From NCBI RefSeq assembly GCF_002288925.2, contig NW_022098045.1, positions 592,184 to 656,183 of the forward strand: a stretch of DNA of 64,000 nucleotides. The letters are read 5' to 3'. Below the pieces are notes generated by a model. That model made no database searches. It was given only the letters and a program-made list of their open reading frames with translations, and was not told the DNA's origin. The translations under genes were made by a program, and so were the position numbers. This stretch comes from Delphinapterus leucas (Eukaryota > Chordata > Mammalia > Artiodactyla > Monodontidae). Positions 10,695-22,879 of this stretch are shown piece by piece (the stretch's first letter is position 1; each line of letters begins with the position of its first letter).

Positions 10695-13600
10695 ACTTCT
10701 CATAAATCCTTCCAATTCTGGTGTATAACAACTCTGTATGTTAAACACGTTGAGCTCTGTAGATGGGAATTGTTTTGTAGGATTTCAGGTAGTTCTTCCA
10801 TCTGGGAATAGCACTAGTTTTTGTTGAATGGAATTTGACTTAACGTGTCTCTCCACTTTGGACAAAACACAAAAAAAGAGCGTTTAATTATTAAAGAACC
10901 AAATAAGGAATAAACACTGCTGGTCTCATCTTGAAGGCAGTCCAAAAATATGGAGCTGGTGGCTATAATGTAGGGGAAACTCCATCATATGAAAATATTT
11001 CTGCTATATTTCTCTGCATGAGTTTACAGAATTATCCATTTAATTGGAGGCATTCTAAATACATGAGTTAGGATAAAAATATGTGATTTTTAAAAAGAGT
11101 ACATTTGGTGTTACAGGTATTGGAAGCATTTATTTGCATTTCTTGGTTATATATATGCATAAACTTTGTACATCATGATTCTTTACAGAGCAGTTGGTGC
11201 AGAATTTATAAGAATACACATGATCTCTGCTGGCTTTTCACACACTAATTTAATAAAAAGGAGCTCAAGTCTATCCTTCATTGTTATGTTTCTTTGTTAT
11301 TATCCATAAAAGCCCAGTTTTGGACTTGTGGGAATGATGAGGCACTGTGTAAACAGGCCAGTTCTGTGGCATGTAATTCCACAGAATGCTGCCAAAGAAG
11401 CTGTGGTGGAGGGAAGTGAGTTAGTTTCCTAATAGCCTGTTCTACTTGTGCGTCAGTCAGAGATTTTGGTGAACCTCATGAAGGACTCTTGACACCTGAC
11501 CACAGTTGGGTGGGGTGAATTTTTTCTTTTTTTTTGATCTGTAGCCTTAACAAAATTTCATTACTCTGATGAATTTTCACTTTGTGCAGTTATGTGCACA
11601 CCTCATGTATATATAACATGTTTTTGGTATGTCTTATGGTCTTTGACCATACTATGCTCACAGATCTTGCAAGTAAAATTTATAGGACTTTTACCACAAC
11701 TGACTCTGATACGACCAAACATATTCGTATAAAAACAGTAAAATTATACCTTGAGAGAAGTTGGCTTATGTCCAAACAAGGACACATATAGTGATTCTGT
11801 AGGCAGCTGATATAAAAATACCTTATCAAAAGAAAATAACAGCCCTTGACACAATATGAGGCTTATCTTATAGTGAAGCCATCTTTGCTACCTTTGCTAC
11901 CTCTAGTATTCTCCTATGGATTTCTCACATTTCATCAGCAGTTGTTTTTGGCCTCATTTTAGCAATGCTGAGGCAACATTTCCTTTTTACTCCAAACCCT
12001 TAACCGCTTTAATTAATAGTACTTATTCAGCTCATGCTTAGCAGTTTTATTTTTGCAAAGCAATTTATAATCATTTTTATTAGTTATTCTAAATTGAGAT
12101 TTAGAATGGAATGTCATAAAGAAAATGCTTCATGTTTGAGAAAGGAGACTATGCCTACCCAACGTTTGTCTAAATAGCATAATTATGGTGGCATTACTCA
12201 TAGCTTGTTAATTATTTATTCCTTAATCTGTAGATGTAAATACCCCACACTCCAACCTGCAATTATGAAAGGTCTACAAACCTGAATTGTGACATTCAAC
12301 TGATATCTGTAAGAATTCTTGAGGTAAAGTTGAGTATGTGTCTATGGCTAAAACACTATTAAAGCAAAAGGAAGTTGGAGTAATGATATAAATTATTAGA
12401 CACTAATGACAATTCAAATTTAGTAGTAATGCTGCCATGCCATTAGAATTCAAGAGTATCAAATAATACAACTTTTAATTATATAAAAGTAATACATATT
12501 AGTAGAATATATATTAATGTGTTTGTTATAAATCAAACTGATAATTGGAAAACATGTTTTCACATGATATGAATCAATATTGTCATTGGAATATTTATTT
12601 TTGAATGGAATTTCTAGATTTTGCATACCAAAAGGACACAAAATTAGCATAAGAAATATGTTAATGACTTTGCATTTACTACTTTTGCATACATTACAGA
12701 GCTCAGTGTACAAATTCAAAGCTCTGAACTAGGCAGTTTGAAATGAAATGTAATGTTCTAATTACATTAACTCAGTACACAACTTTCAACCAACTTTTGA
12801 TTATTCAGAGACCTTCTAATCTTTGGATTATGTGTACCTCAGTTTGCCTTTTGCACCTGCCTTTTGGATATTACTCTACACATGTAAGAATTTTTATAAG
12901 AGAAGGCCTCCAGAAGGGAAATGTGGAAAAACAGTGACCACCTTCCTTGCTTACTGGTATCTCTGTTAAGGAGGAATGGCGGCAAGAGGAAAACAGGACC
13001 AACTAGGAAACCTTATATGCCAGAGAAACTGGCACCCTCTGATTCAGAGACATTTTTTCAGAATTTAAATGCAATTTTCAGACTATGGAATGATGAAAAT
13101 GAATTTCATGAAAAGTTTTCTTTCCCTGGTTACCATGGTGTTTGTGAGAGAAAGAAACTATAAACAACAACCTAGGTTTATGGGAAAAGAGCCAATTAAA
13201 AAATTGGAATGCCAGGCAAACACATCCTTGATTCTGTCTTTTTTTTTTTAGGAAGGAGTAAAATAAACATGTAGCCACACAGCTTCTGCATAGATATTAA
13301 ATATGATAAAAAGATTTACGAATGTACAACTGTGACCTGAATGAAAGGGCATGTCTAAACATAATGAATCCAATTTCCTGCTTACACTGGCAGAGAAACC
13401 AACTACTGTGCCTAAAAGAAGTAGTTTAGTTTTATTAGCTAAATAAACAGACTAATCACCTCTGCTCCCACTTACCCAAAGCTTTTTTACCAGAAAGCTG
13501 GGATACCAAAGCTGGGATGTTTCTCAAGGGCAAACTACAGATTTTAAACGCTGAATTGAGGTTTTAAATGCACCAAAATTCAAGTGGTGGTTTCCATGGT

Positions 13601-14325
13601 GACCTCACAGCCACTTACTTGGAATGGCAAAGCACCTCCCCTTAAATATGAGTCCCTAAGTCCCTTTAGCCCTGTAGCAATGTGCTGAAAAAGGAATAGC
13701 TGGCTTGGAGAAGGGTATTTGGTGTTGGCAGGCACTTCTTATGTCAATATGGATTCTGATTCCTCATCAGACTTGATTCTAGGGATTCTGCTCAATCTCT
13801 ATCCCTTTTTGCCACCTGTGGTGTTCTGGGTCAGGGCAGAGGGAGAGTATGGGTAAAGTGTGGGCGGGCCAGTAAGAGATGAGTTAGCTTGTGTGTGCTT
13901 CTCAGATTGCAAGAATCCAGAGGGGAATCTGATGTGAATTGGAAAACGGAGTCCTGAAGTAACATGTTCCATTATTTTCACCTGGGAGATCTTAAAAGTC
14001 CAGTGTTTTTACCCAGGAAGCACCTGGGTGAATTTCACAGTACCTCATGTGTAATTTATTAAAAATATACATATATAATAAAAAGCTAAATAAAAATGAG
14101 ATATAACTAATTATAAAAGAAAAATATAGATACAAAATGTGTGTGTATAGTTATACATCTATGTCTATATAATGAAAATATATATATGACTTTCCTGTAC
14201 TGCTAAATGATGATCAGTAAGCCTCTCTAAAAATCTGGGTAGTTTTCCAATTCATTTGGTTTGAATTTTCTATCGTATTAGAATTCAAAAAAGAAAGATG
14301 TGGACTTCTGCAATTTGGAATCTAT
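10695..14325. other. AT-rich DNA, no gene or clear repeat
   Basis: About 3.6 kb without recognisable elements. Short frames (for example 12459-12719 on minus and 12921-13163 on plus) show no domain or splice context. The stretch at 14040-14190 is very AT-rich, with ATATAT runs. Confidence 0.4.
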
Positions 14326-14327
14326 CG

Positions 14328-14705
14328 TAATAATAGCTAACATTTATTGAATGCTTCCTATGTACCACACCTTCTGAGTACTCGACATCTATTTATTTAT
14401 TTGTTTGTTTGTTTATTGGCCAAGCCCTGAGGCATGTGGGATTTTAGTTCCCTGACCAGGGACTGAACCTGTTCCCCCTGCATTGAGAGCACAGAATCTT
14501 AACCACTGGAGAGCCAGGGAAGTCCCTACATCTATTTAATTCATGTAATTTTTATAATAACTAGATGAAGTAGATACTTTTTACTAATGTAGAAACTGAG
14601 CCTCAGAGCAGTTAGATAACACTGGCTAAGGTCAAGTAGGTAGTAATGAATGTGCCAGGATTTAAACCCATATAGTTTGATTCTAGAGTTGAGTCCTAAC
14701 CATGA
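14328..14705 (-). repeat. MIR SINE, minus orientation, split by a younger SINE
   Basis: The left part (TAATAGCTAACATTTATTGA, CTATGTACCACACC) and the right part (GTAGAAACTGAGCCTCAGAG, AGGATTTAAACCCATATAG) together form an almost complete reverse-complemented MIR. The younger tRNA-SINE at 14396-14526 lies between them. One of the best-preserved MIR copies in the window. Confidence 0.8.
14396..14526 (-). repeat. Minimal tRNA-derived SINE (CHRL/Bov-tA-like) in MIR
   Basis: About 130 bp. On minus it runs GGGACTTCCCTGGCTCTCCA through the B-box-like GGTTCAGTCCC and TCCCACATGCC to a (AAAC)/(AAAT)-type tail, seen on plus as TTTATTTG and TTTG repeats. The duplication ACATCTATTTA is at 14385-14395 and 14528-14538. 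It lacks the GC-rich body of the longer CHR classes. Confidence 0.85.
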
Positions 14706-15490
14706 CCCAGTACTTCCTCTTTCTTACTGATATCTATTTGAAAAGAATTAAACACATTCCCTATTTTTTTATGTTATACATATGTCCAGGTAAGTGTGAA
14801 CTCTCAGCGTTTGTTTTTTCTTTTTTCCCCAAGAACACAGGGACAGCCATAATAAATGTCAAATTTTACTCGATGCCATTTTTTGGGTGCTTGATAAAAT
14901 TGTAATTCTTCTGCTATATATTGAGCTTTGCTCACGTGGAGCTCCATTTTATTTCCATAGCTCTTTAATAGGAAGCAAAGGAACGTTCACCTTACATATT
15001 CAGAAACCAGCTTAAATCATGAGAGGAAACCCAAAATGGGGGGATGGATGGGGCAGAGGGAAGGGAATGTAATGTCATTAGTATCGTAAGATGGAAGACA
15101 GCATAGATGAAGGAAGAGGTAGAAGTTAGGAGCAGACAGAAAGGAAGGGAGCTATGAAAAAACGAAAACAACCTTGGTCTAAAGAAAGTACATAAATGAA
15201 GGCGGTTTGACAAAAATATACAGACTAGGAACACAGTGTCCATGGCTTAGAATATATCTTTTTACCACATTTGAAAAGTCAAAACAACAGCACAACAACA
15301 ATCCTGATAATTAGAAAAGAAAAAAGAAGGTGGCGGAGGGCTTTGACTAATTTTTCCTTACTGGCACACTCTCCTTTCATATACTGGCTAGATGTTACAA
15401 ATGAGGCTTTGATGAACTCTGAAGGAAGATCTATATTTTGAAGAAGTAGTACCTTCGATAGTAAGTATTTGCCCTCCAGATAAATATAAA
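14706..15490. other. Intergenic DNA, no gene recognised
   Basis: Purine-rich on plus at about 15005-15160. The minus frame 14992-15243 has no recognisable domain. No repeats were recognised. Confidence 0.4.
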
Positions 15491-15502
15491 AATCCTAGGA
15501 CT

Positions 15503-15630
15503 GGGACTTCCCTGGCAGTCCAATGGTTAAGATTCCGCATGCTTCCACTGCAGGGGGCAGGGGTTTGATCCCTGGTGGGGGAACTAAGATACCACATGCC
15601 GCATGGCGTGGGCCAAAAGAAAAAAAAAAA
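15503..15630 (+). repeat. Minimal tRNA-derived SINE (CHRL/Bov-tA-like)
   Basis: Starts GGGACTTCCCTGGCAGTCCA, has a B-box-like GGTTTGATCCC, and ends CGTGGGCC followed by an A-rich tail. The duplication AATCCTAGGACTG / AATTCTAGGACTG is at 15491-15503 and 15631-15643. Orientation is plus. Confidence 0.88.
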
Positions 15631-15643
15631 AATTCTAGGACTG

Positions 15644-16214
15644 CCTAAAACTGCAAAGAAACCATACTTCTGCAGTATTGGTTAGGGCTCTGTGCCTGAG
15701 GCGGGGATTGTGTCTATCAAGAGGCAGAAGAAGAGACTTCGGTGTTTCCAACTGGACTTTCTTTCTCTTACAAAGATGAAAACATGAGTGAGCCATAGGG
15801 TTCTGACAGAAACATCACTCTGAGCTCTTCTCCACAAAACAAATAAGCCTCTCAGTGTGCATTAAATAAACAATTTGTGTGATTTCCCTGAAGGCAAGTA
15901 CAGTGTTACAGGGTGAGAAAAGGTATCATGCGGCAGTATGATTATTTCATTAACTTACTATACAAGAGCATTTATTGCCCCACCCGAGCATCATCATCTG
16001 TCTCCCACTGTTGGGTTTTACTGAGAGGATGACGTCAGTGGCAGGGAATGTGGAGATAGGAAAGATGCCTTCAGTTGCCATCGCATTAGGTATAGAGGTG
16101 ATAGCTCACCGGACTTTCATAGAGCAGATCTCCTTCTATTCTGTCAATGACGACTGTTGTCTAATCCAATTAATAAATTGCCTATTTGTATATTTCTTTA
16201 GTATCTATTTTCCA
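15644..16214. other. Intergenic DNA, no gene recognised
   Basis: No repeat or gene signal was recognised in this unique-looking stretch. Confidence 0.4.
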
Positions 16215-16342
16215 TAGGAACTCTACAGTAAGCTCCATGAGGACAAGGACTTTGTCACGTCTTGTTCACTGTTGCTTATTCCCACTGCTGAACCTAGTGT
16301 TTGACACATAAACTGTATAAATTGTTGAGTGAACAAAAAAAG
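16215..16342 (+). repeat. L2 3'-end fragment, plus orientation
   Basis: Contains the conserved L2 tail order: CAGTAAGCTCCATGAGGACA, TTGTTCACTGTTGC, a 'GAACCTAGTGTTTGACACAT' core and a diverged GTTGAGTGAACAAA end. It is a short, decayed 3' fragment. Confidence 0.65.
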
Positions 16343-17208
16343 TGCAGAGTGAAAAGCAAAAAACTGAGCAGGAGTGTGGCAGTTATAGACTCTAGGTCTA
16401 ACGTTGTGTTAGGACACATTTATAGTGACTTTTTAAGACATGAAGGAAAGACAACCATGATAATATGGGAGAGAATAATGTCTACTCTCATGGATTATTT
16501 AATTCTGTTCTCAGAGTTTAAGAAAGTAATAAAAACGTATAGAAATAAATCTGTCTCTCTCTTCTCTAACTCTGACTTTACTCCCATCCCAATCTACTAA
16601 TTGAGAGTGGGATTACAGTGAGGTTTGCAGTTCTATAGGAAATAAGAGGATGAATTTAATAGTGAAGACTCTTCCAGTGCTTATTTCCATGCCAAGCAGT
16701 GGCCTTAAATCAGCCAACGTCACTTTAAGGAGATAACATTCTTGCTCACTCAATAGAACATAGATTGAGGCATTCAATATGTTTGATGGGCCAAGAAGAT
16801 TATTTAATAGTATTTTGGCTCTATAATTGTCGTTTCTTTGCATGGTTACTGAGCTACTAGAAATACCCCCACCTTTACCACCTGCACTGAGAGCCCACCA
16901 TCACCCTAATAATAGAAGTTACCCCGAGAATAAACAGTAGAGTGAAGCTTCAAACCCAGATTGGTCTGACTCCAAAGCTCATGCCCTTTCCTGTTTGACT
17001 GTTATTACAGAGCATACTCTTTTTAGGCAGATCTTCCAATAAGGAATAGAACAGTTACATCCCATTTGATACCACCACTGTCAGGTAAGTGCATGATTGT
17101 TAACCAGATAATTCCCAGGTTTTAGTGGTCTTAGTTCAAGGCTGAGTGGCAGAACACCTGAGTTCAGTCCCTACGGACCTTGCCCTGATCCCTTGTCTTT
17201 ATCTTTTA
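16343..17208. other. Intergenic DNA with a possible MIR remnant
   Basis: Around 16935-17000 the string CTTCAAACCCAGATTGGTCT resembles the tRNA-like part of a reversed MIR, but too little remains to be sure. No gene is seen. The frames at 16301-16600 (plus) and 16613-16843 (minus) look like chance. Confidence 0.4.
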
Positions 17209-17211
17209 TTT

Positions 17212-17570
17212 TTTTATTTTATTTTTTTTTACATCTTTATTGGAGTGTAATTGCTTTACAGTGGTGTGTTAGTTTCTGCTTTATAACAAAGTGAATCAGT
17301 TATACATATACATATGTCCCTATATCTCCTCCCTCTTGCGTCTCCCTCCCTCCCACCCTCCCTATCCCACCCCTCTAGGTGGTCACAAAGCACCGAGCTG
17401 ATCTCCCTGTGCTGTGCGGCTGCTTCCCACTAGCTATCTATTTTATGTTTGGTAGTGTATATATGTCCATGCCACTCTCTCACTTTGTCACAGCTTACCC
17501 TTCCCTCTCCCCATATCCTCAAGTCCATTCTCTAGTAGGTCTGTGTCTTTATTCCCGTCTTTTAAATGGA
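17212..17570 (-). repeat. L1 LINE 3'-UTR fragment, minus orientation
   Basis: On plus it begins with a T-rich tail and 'ACATCTTTATTGGAGTGTAA', followed by the characteristic cetartiodactyl L1 3'-UTR landmarks: AATCAGTTATACATATACAT, a CTCCCTCCCACCCTCCC pyrimidine run, CCCCTCTAGGTGGTCAC and CCTGTGCTGTGCGGC. It is a 5'-truncated copy with only the untranslated end. The same segment recurs at 45133 (plus) and 63825 (minus). Confidence 0.88.
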
Positions 17571-17574
17571 GTCG

Positions 17575-18680
17575 TAGTTCATGAGAATTGGTGTGAATCA
17601 TAAAGGACTGCAGAGCACAGGCAAAAGTAGATTAGTGGATTAGCTCAAGAAAGAATTATAGATTATTACTCTGAAAGAGCATTTTACCATTGTGCTTGAT
17701 TTTGGATCAAAACTTGGAATGACAGAGGAAAAGCAAAATAAGTCTACCATATATGGTCAAAATTTCTTTATGTAAAATTAGGAAGACAAGGCACTCAAGC
17801 ATTCATCAGACACATTTATTTGATATTTCAGCTCCATTTATTTTTTTCACCTACTCTATTGCTCCTGATTTTGCTGTTTACTACTTTTGGTAACATTCTT
17901 TTTCAACAGTGTTCCTAAAATTGTTCTGTGGTTCTTTATCAGGAATGATTCAATCTTTGACGGAGACCATGGGGTCAGGGAGCTAGAAATCAGAGTCATA
18001 GAGGTACAAGGGAGATGACTTTTTAGAAAGTGATTAGTAACACAAACTGGGAGGAAAAAAAATAAAATTAAGCCAGGTTGACTACATCAGATGCATCATT
18101 TAGCCAAAGGAGTAGAAATACTTTATAAAGGTATTATTTTAATCTACCATTTTCTGTCAGTTTTACTTAATAGTGAGACTGGTTAGGGTGTGGGCTTAAC
18201 TTTTGTTATTCTAGTTTTATTAGGTTCTCTAATTTAAGTAAAATGGGAGTGTCCACTTCATTGTGTGGATATTAGTGCCTCTGAGCAGTGTACCCGCCCC
18301 CATCAGCCACATCAGCCATCATTTTAAATTTAAATGTATCTACACAAGGTAATAGAATGCTTTGCTAAATAGTTTGAATTAGTATTTTCACACTTCCCTC
18401 CAACTCTAAAATGCTAGGTATAGTCTTTCGGTCTGTTTCTTTCTGCTGTGGTGTCCCAGAGTGGTTTTGTGGCATTCCAGTCATGGATGTAATATGATAA
18501 TTGACTTGTCTCAGTTGGCTGCAAGAGTGGAGGTTGGCTGAGTGAGGTGGCATGGTATAGTCTGCAATAAAACAAAACAAGAGGTATAAGGAGACACTAA
18601 CAAGACTTGAAAGATCTTTTCATAAATAAACATGTTTACATTCCAGTATATTTTATTAATGTAGCTTGCCTTTAGTTTCA
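17575..18680. other. Intergenic DNA, no gene recognised
   Basis: About 1.1 kb of AT-rich sequence in which no repeat or gene was recognised. Confidence 0.4.
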
Positions 18681-18682
18681 GC

Positions 18683-18860
18683 CAGGGGTTGGCAAAGTTT
18701 GGCCTTCTGTGGTCAGATCCAGCAACACCCATTCATTTGCACACCCATTCATTTGCATATTGCCCACAGCTGCTTTCTCACAACAATGGCAGAGTTGAGA
18801 GTAGTTGAGACATAATCATTTACTAACTGACTCTTTAAAGAAAAAGTTTGGTGACCCCTG
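18683..18860 (+). mobile_element. hAT-type nonautonomous DNA transposon
   Basis: The terminal inverted repeats are readable: CAGGGGTTGGCAAAGTTT at the left, and the reverse complement of AAAAAGTTTGGTGACCCCTG at the right. The internal part (CTGCTTTCTCACAACAATGG, GCAGAGTTGAG) matches a widespread mammalian hAT nonautonomous family. The expected 8-bp duplication survives weakly (GTTTCAGC / GTTTAAAG). A perfect 16-bp tandem duplication (18725-18740 and 18741-18756) lies inside. It encodes no transposase. Confidence 0.8.
18725..18756. repeat. 16-bp tandem duplication inside the hAT element
   Basis: ACACCCATTCATTTGC is present twice, back to back and without mismatch. As I recall it, the family consensus has the unit once, so this is probably a local duplication after insertion. 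Confidence 0.85.
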
Positions 18861-18869
18861 GTTTAAAGT

Positions 18870-20160
18870 AATTTCTTATCCTATTTCTTATTGGGTATAT
18901 ACATTCATGAAATGTAACAAGCCCCTAAATTCAAACGGTTCGGAAAACAAACATATATTTGTTTTGAAGTTGTTATAGCACATCATTAAAAAAAAAAAAA
19001 ATGACATGACCCCATAATTTCCAAAATAAAAATTTCCATATGGCAGCCGGAACATTCTAAGGCTTCAAATACTGAGTATGTCAGTTTATTTCTTTGGAAA
19101 GAAACGGAAAAAAAATATACGTAAACACACATAGTTACAGTTTTATAGGGGTTTCCAGAATTTTAACACTCCAAATAGAGTATCAATATTGGTATTATCC
19201 ATATGGCTTAATAGTGAAAGCAGGGAGTAGGGTCAGGATTCTTGAGTTCAGTTTATTTTGCCCATACAAGGCTAAAAGTTTCATATTGATTATGGATCTG
19301 CAAGAGTAATTAAAACTTTTTGAGGGGTAAAATATGATTAAAGACCAGCTAAAATAACTGCTATCTCAGCCATGTAATTTATTGTTAGTGCTTGCTAGTC
19401 ACTCATAGGAAGGTGTGATCAGTCACTAAATATTTCTGATTGCTGTAGAGACAAAGCAAATTGACTTTATTTACTTATAGGATGGCAGGTGCTATTTCCT
19501 GGGAAAATAATTCATTTCAAAATTTAGTACATTGTGTTAAGACAGTTTTTCAAATTAAGATATTATTTTGAAAAAACATCCTAATATCCAAGGCCAAATT
19601 CTCCTATTTCACACTTTTTGAAAGGAAGGTAAAGAGAAAATATTGATTGTTAAGAAAAGAAAAAAATATAGAGGATTGCTTCTGAAAACATAACAACTGT
19701 GTGTTCCAATTTCCTAACCATCTGTCATACAGGAATTTTATCCATTAGTAGTCTATTCTATCTGTAGCTCCACTCATGTGACCTTAGAGATATCTGCAGG
19801 AAGACTGCTTATGAAATATAAGGGAAATTACAACATTTGAAATGTGGATATGTGCATCAGGGCTTTAAAAGGTGACTTCATTTGACTTGAGTTTTTATCA
19901 AAATTGAATATGCTTACTACCAAACTTAATTTTGCTAAGAAGAATCAAGTGCCAAATTTACGTCTGAACTTGATTCATTGTCTGTCCCATAGTCACCACT
20001 AATATGGCTACTCAACCTTTATTAGAGGAAGTAAAATGAGAGTTTAAGAAACTTGTTTGGGAATTGCATACTCTGCTCGGAATGTAGTATTTAACTGTAC
20101 AGGCAGCAAATTGGTCGGAGTATAGCTTATATGTATCTATTTCCCGAATGTTTGATTAAC
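18870..20160. other. AT-rich DNA, no gene recognised
   Basis: No repeat or gene was recognised. A poly-A run of about 13 occurs near 18988. Confidence 0.4.
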
Positions 20161-20164
20161 GGGC

Positions 20165-20760
20165 TGATCTGGGTACTATTGCTGCTTAATGAACTACCCC
20201 AACATTGAGTAGCTTGCAATAATCATTTTATTATGCTCATGGATTCTGTGGGTCAGGCCAGGGGACAGCAAGGTTGCTTGTCTCTGCTCCACACTGTCTA
20301 GGATTTCAGCTGAAAAGATTTGAGGGCTGGGATCATTTGGAGGCTCCTTCGCTCATATGGCTGGGTCCTGTGCTGGGAAGACTTGGAGACTAGAACTGCC
20401 ACCTGGACTGCCTACAGCTGGCTTCTTCATGTGGCTGCTCCAAGTGAATTGGCTTGGAGCCAAGCATGGCAGCTATAGGACTGTTGGATTTCTTACATGG
20501 CAGCTCAAGTCACCAAGCATGACTATTCCAGCAAACACGGTGATAACTGCATCATCTCTTATAACCCAGCCTTGAAAGCCATACAGCCTCACTTCACAGT
20601 GTTCTGTTGGTCAAAGCGGTCCCAAGTCCAGCCAGATTCCAGGAGAGGAGAGTTAGACTCTACCTCTTTATAGGGGAGTGTTAAGGTCACATTGCAGAAG
20701 AAGATGTGGAAATGGGAGATGTTATTGAGACCCTCTTTGGGAAATAGAATCTGCCGCCCT
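20165..20760. repeat. Ancient mammalian interspersed repeat, family not assigned
   Basis: The order GCTGCTTAATGAACTACCCC, then GATTCTGTGGGTCAGGCC, then CTCATATGGCTGGGTCC, then ACATGGCAGCTCAAG, then CCTTGAAAGCC, then GTTCTGTTGGTCAAAGC matches a common old mammalian repeat with LTR-like character. I recognise the pattern but cannot name the family or strand safely. The 20357-20575 frame is inside it and is not a gene. Confidence 0.55.
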
Positions 20761-20941
20761 GGCCAAAGAAAAAGTGAGTACAAAATTGAGAAAATATAAG
20801 TGTTTAGTGAAATGTTAACATTTTTATGATATTGATTGTTTATTAGAATTGGATGTCTAAACGGCATCCCAGACCTACTACATTCAAAACAGTGTTCTAT
20901 ATCTTCTCCCCAAATCAAAACAGTGGTTTCTGTCTTCTCCA

Positions 20942-21745
20942 AACTTGGTCCTCATCAGGTATCCCCATCTTAGGAAACAGCACCATTTCCTAGCCAAAAT
21001 TTAGGAGTCATCCCTGATTTTTCTTGTCCTTTCAACTCCTATATCTAATCTGTCAAGTCCACTTAGTTCTACCCAAAATGCCTCTCAAATTCACCCACTT
21101 CTCCCCATCTTTAGTGCTCTCCCCCAGATGCAAGCCATCAGTTCCTCTCTAATCCATCTCCATTTAGTATTAAGAATGAATTTCCCAAAGCCTAAATTTG
21201 ATCATGTGATACCCTTATTTACAAGTCTTCAGTAGCTTCTGATTGCTCTTAGCATATGATGTTAATTTCTTTCTGGACCTACAAAACCCTGCAAGATCTG
21301 GCTCCTGCCTTCCCCAAATCTCATCCCATACCACTCTTTCCTTTGCTCATTTTGCTCTACCCTCACCAGTCTCCTTTTATTCCTCAACCCCCAAGAGTCT
21401 TTGAACCTGCTTTTTATCTGCCTGAAGTGTTTTCTTCACAGTTTTCTGCATGGCTGACTCTTAAAGTCAGCTGTTACCTCCTCAAGCCTTCTCTGATGAG
21501 CCAATTGAAAGTATTCCATCTCATTACTCTCTCCTTTATCATCATATTAATTTCTGTAGTAGAACTTATTCTATACATTGGTTTACTTGTTTATTGCCTC
21601 TCTTCCCAATTAAAATTTAAGCTCCCTGAGGACAGTGGCCTTTTCTGTCTTGCTCACCCCTATTTCTTCAGTACTTCATTGGATCTGGTGCATAATAGGC
21701 ATTCCAAAAATGTTTTTTTTTTGAAAAAAATAAATGAAAGATTGC
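20942..21745 (+). repeat. LINE-2 (L2) 3' end, plus orientation
   Basis: Long L2 match in sense orientation: 'CTCCCCCAGATGCAAGCCAT'-like upstream part, CCTAAATTTGATCATGTGAT, ACAAAACCCTGCAAGATCTG, CTCCTCAAGCCTTCTCTGAT, AAGCTCCCTGAGGACAGTGG, and 3' end ATTGGATCTGGTGCATAATA. The 177-residue plus frame (21256-21789) is a chance-open remnant of the L2 3' region. No catalytic motif is recognisable. Confidence 0.8.
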
Positions 21746-21954
21746 TTAAAACAAGGAAAAATCATATGTTTAAGCCTAATTTCTCATGAAAACTTATCCA
21801 TATTGTACTAAAGCCCATGACTGAACACACAAGATGATTTTTAAATTAATAGCCACAGGAAAGTAAAAACTCACAAGTGCTTTTTGGGTTCAATCTGACC
21901 TTTCAAGGGAGATCTTACTATATTTGAAGTTGTAATTGTCATTAACTCAACTTA

Positions 21955-22585
21955 AGCTTCATTTATTCATTCTTTATTTTTTCATTCAGTTTTTGGTGAG
22001 AGCCTATTACATTCATGGGACTGCACTAGAGGAGATGAAGAATGTAAAAATGTGTAAGATCCATTTTCTACTCTCACAGAGGCTACAGTTTTGTGGCGGA
22101 AATGAGGAACACATACTGAAAGCCTCATTACATTGAGATGTAAGTGGCACAACCTAAATGCTCTCCGTATGGAGAAGAGAGAGGTCGTCTGTACTGAACT
22201 AATCAGAGAAGATAATATGGATTAGCTAGCACTTTAATTGGGCGTTTAAAAATAAAAAGCCTTTCAATAGGTGGAGATGGAGGCGGAGGAAAGAAATTCA
22301 TTCCTCGTAAAATAAATTGGCCTGAGCCAGTAACCAGGACCAAGAAAATGAAATGCATGCTTGGGGAGTGGTGAGAAGTCCCATACATCAAGCTATGTAT
22401 GGGATCAGTAGCAAATACAGCTGGTTGAAACCTGGTCAAGAAAGGTCACTAACTGTAAGCTAAATAATTTGAACTTTATTCAGTAGTTGATAAAGAGCTT
22501 CGAAAGTGTTTTTGTTGTTGTTTTTTCGGGAGGGTAGTAGCTTAATCAAAACAGTGCTTTAGGAAGACTCACCTGCTTTGTGTGC
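21955..22585 (-). repeat. Probable L2 fragment, minus orientation
   Basis: Starts with TTCATTTATTCATTC on plus (reversed L2 tail), then a decayed 'CTATTACATTCATGGGACTG' core and CTCACAGAGGCTACAGTTTT. It ends with AGTTGATAAAGAGCTTC and GAAGACTCACCTG, in the order expected of reversed L2. Strongly diverged, so the extent is uncertain. It faces the plus-oriented L2 ending 210 bp upstream. Confidence 0.5.
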
Positions 22586-22699
22586 CGTTTAGACTGAAAA
22601 TTGGGGTGGGTGGGTGGTAAAGAGCCCACACTTTTTCACCAAAGACCAAGGACCATGTAATCTTAACTTTCTCCGTGTACCTCCTAGGGGTAGATTGAG

Positions 22700-22877
22700 G
22701 AAACATGGTGGAGTGGAAAGAGTGGAGGTTTAGGCCTGGTTTCAGAACCCTGGCCCCATAACTTTGGTACTTGTTTCTGGGCTTCTGTTTCCTTAATTGT
22801 AAAATAGGGATAATTTTTATCTTATCGACAAGGATTAGGAAGTTCTTGACAAATGGTAGCTATTATTAATTATTGAA
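22700..22877 (+). repeat. MIR SINE, plus orientation
   Basis: Contains GTGGAGTGGAAAGAGTGGAG, TTCAGAACCCTGGC, CTTCTGTTTCCTTAATTGTA and AAAATAGGGATAATTTTTAT, the successive MIR landmarks in sense orientation. Confidence 0.7.
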
Positions 22878-22879
22878 TG

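Noticed and set aside
15541..15562. CTCF-like GCAGGGGGCAGGGG within a SINE
   Set aside because: The spacing of the CCA and AGGGGGC parts does not fit the core motif and it belongs to the repeat consensus.
21256..21789. 177-residue plus frame
   Set aside because: Lies within the L2 3' end. It contains no reverse transcriptase motif and is a relic frame.
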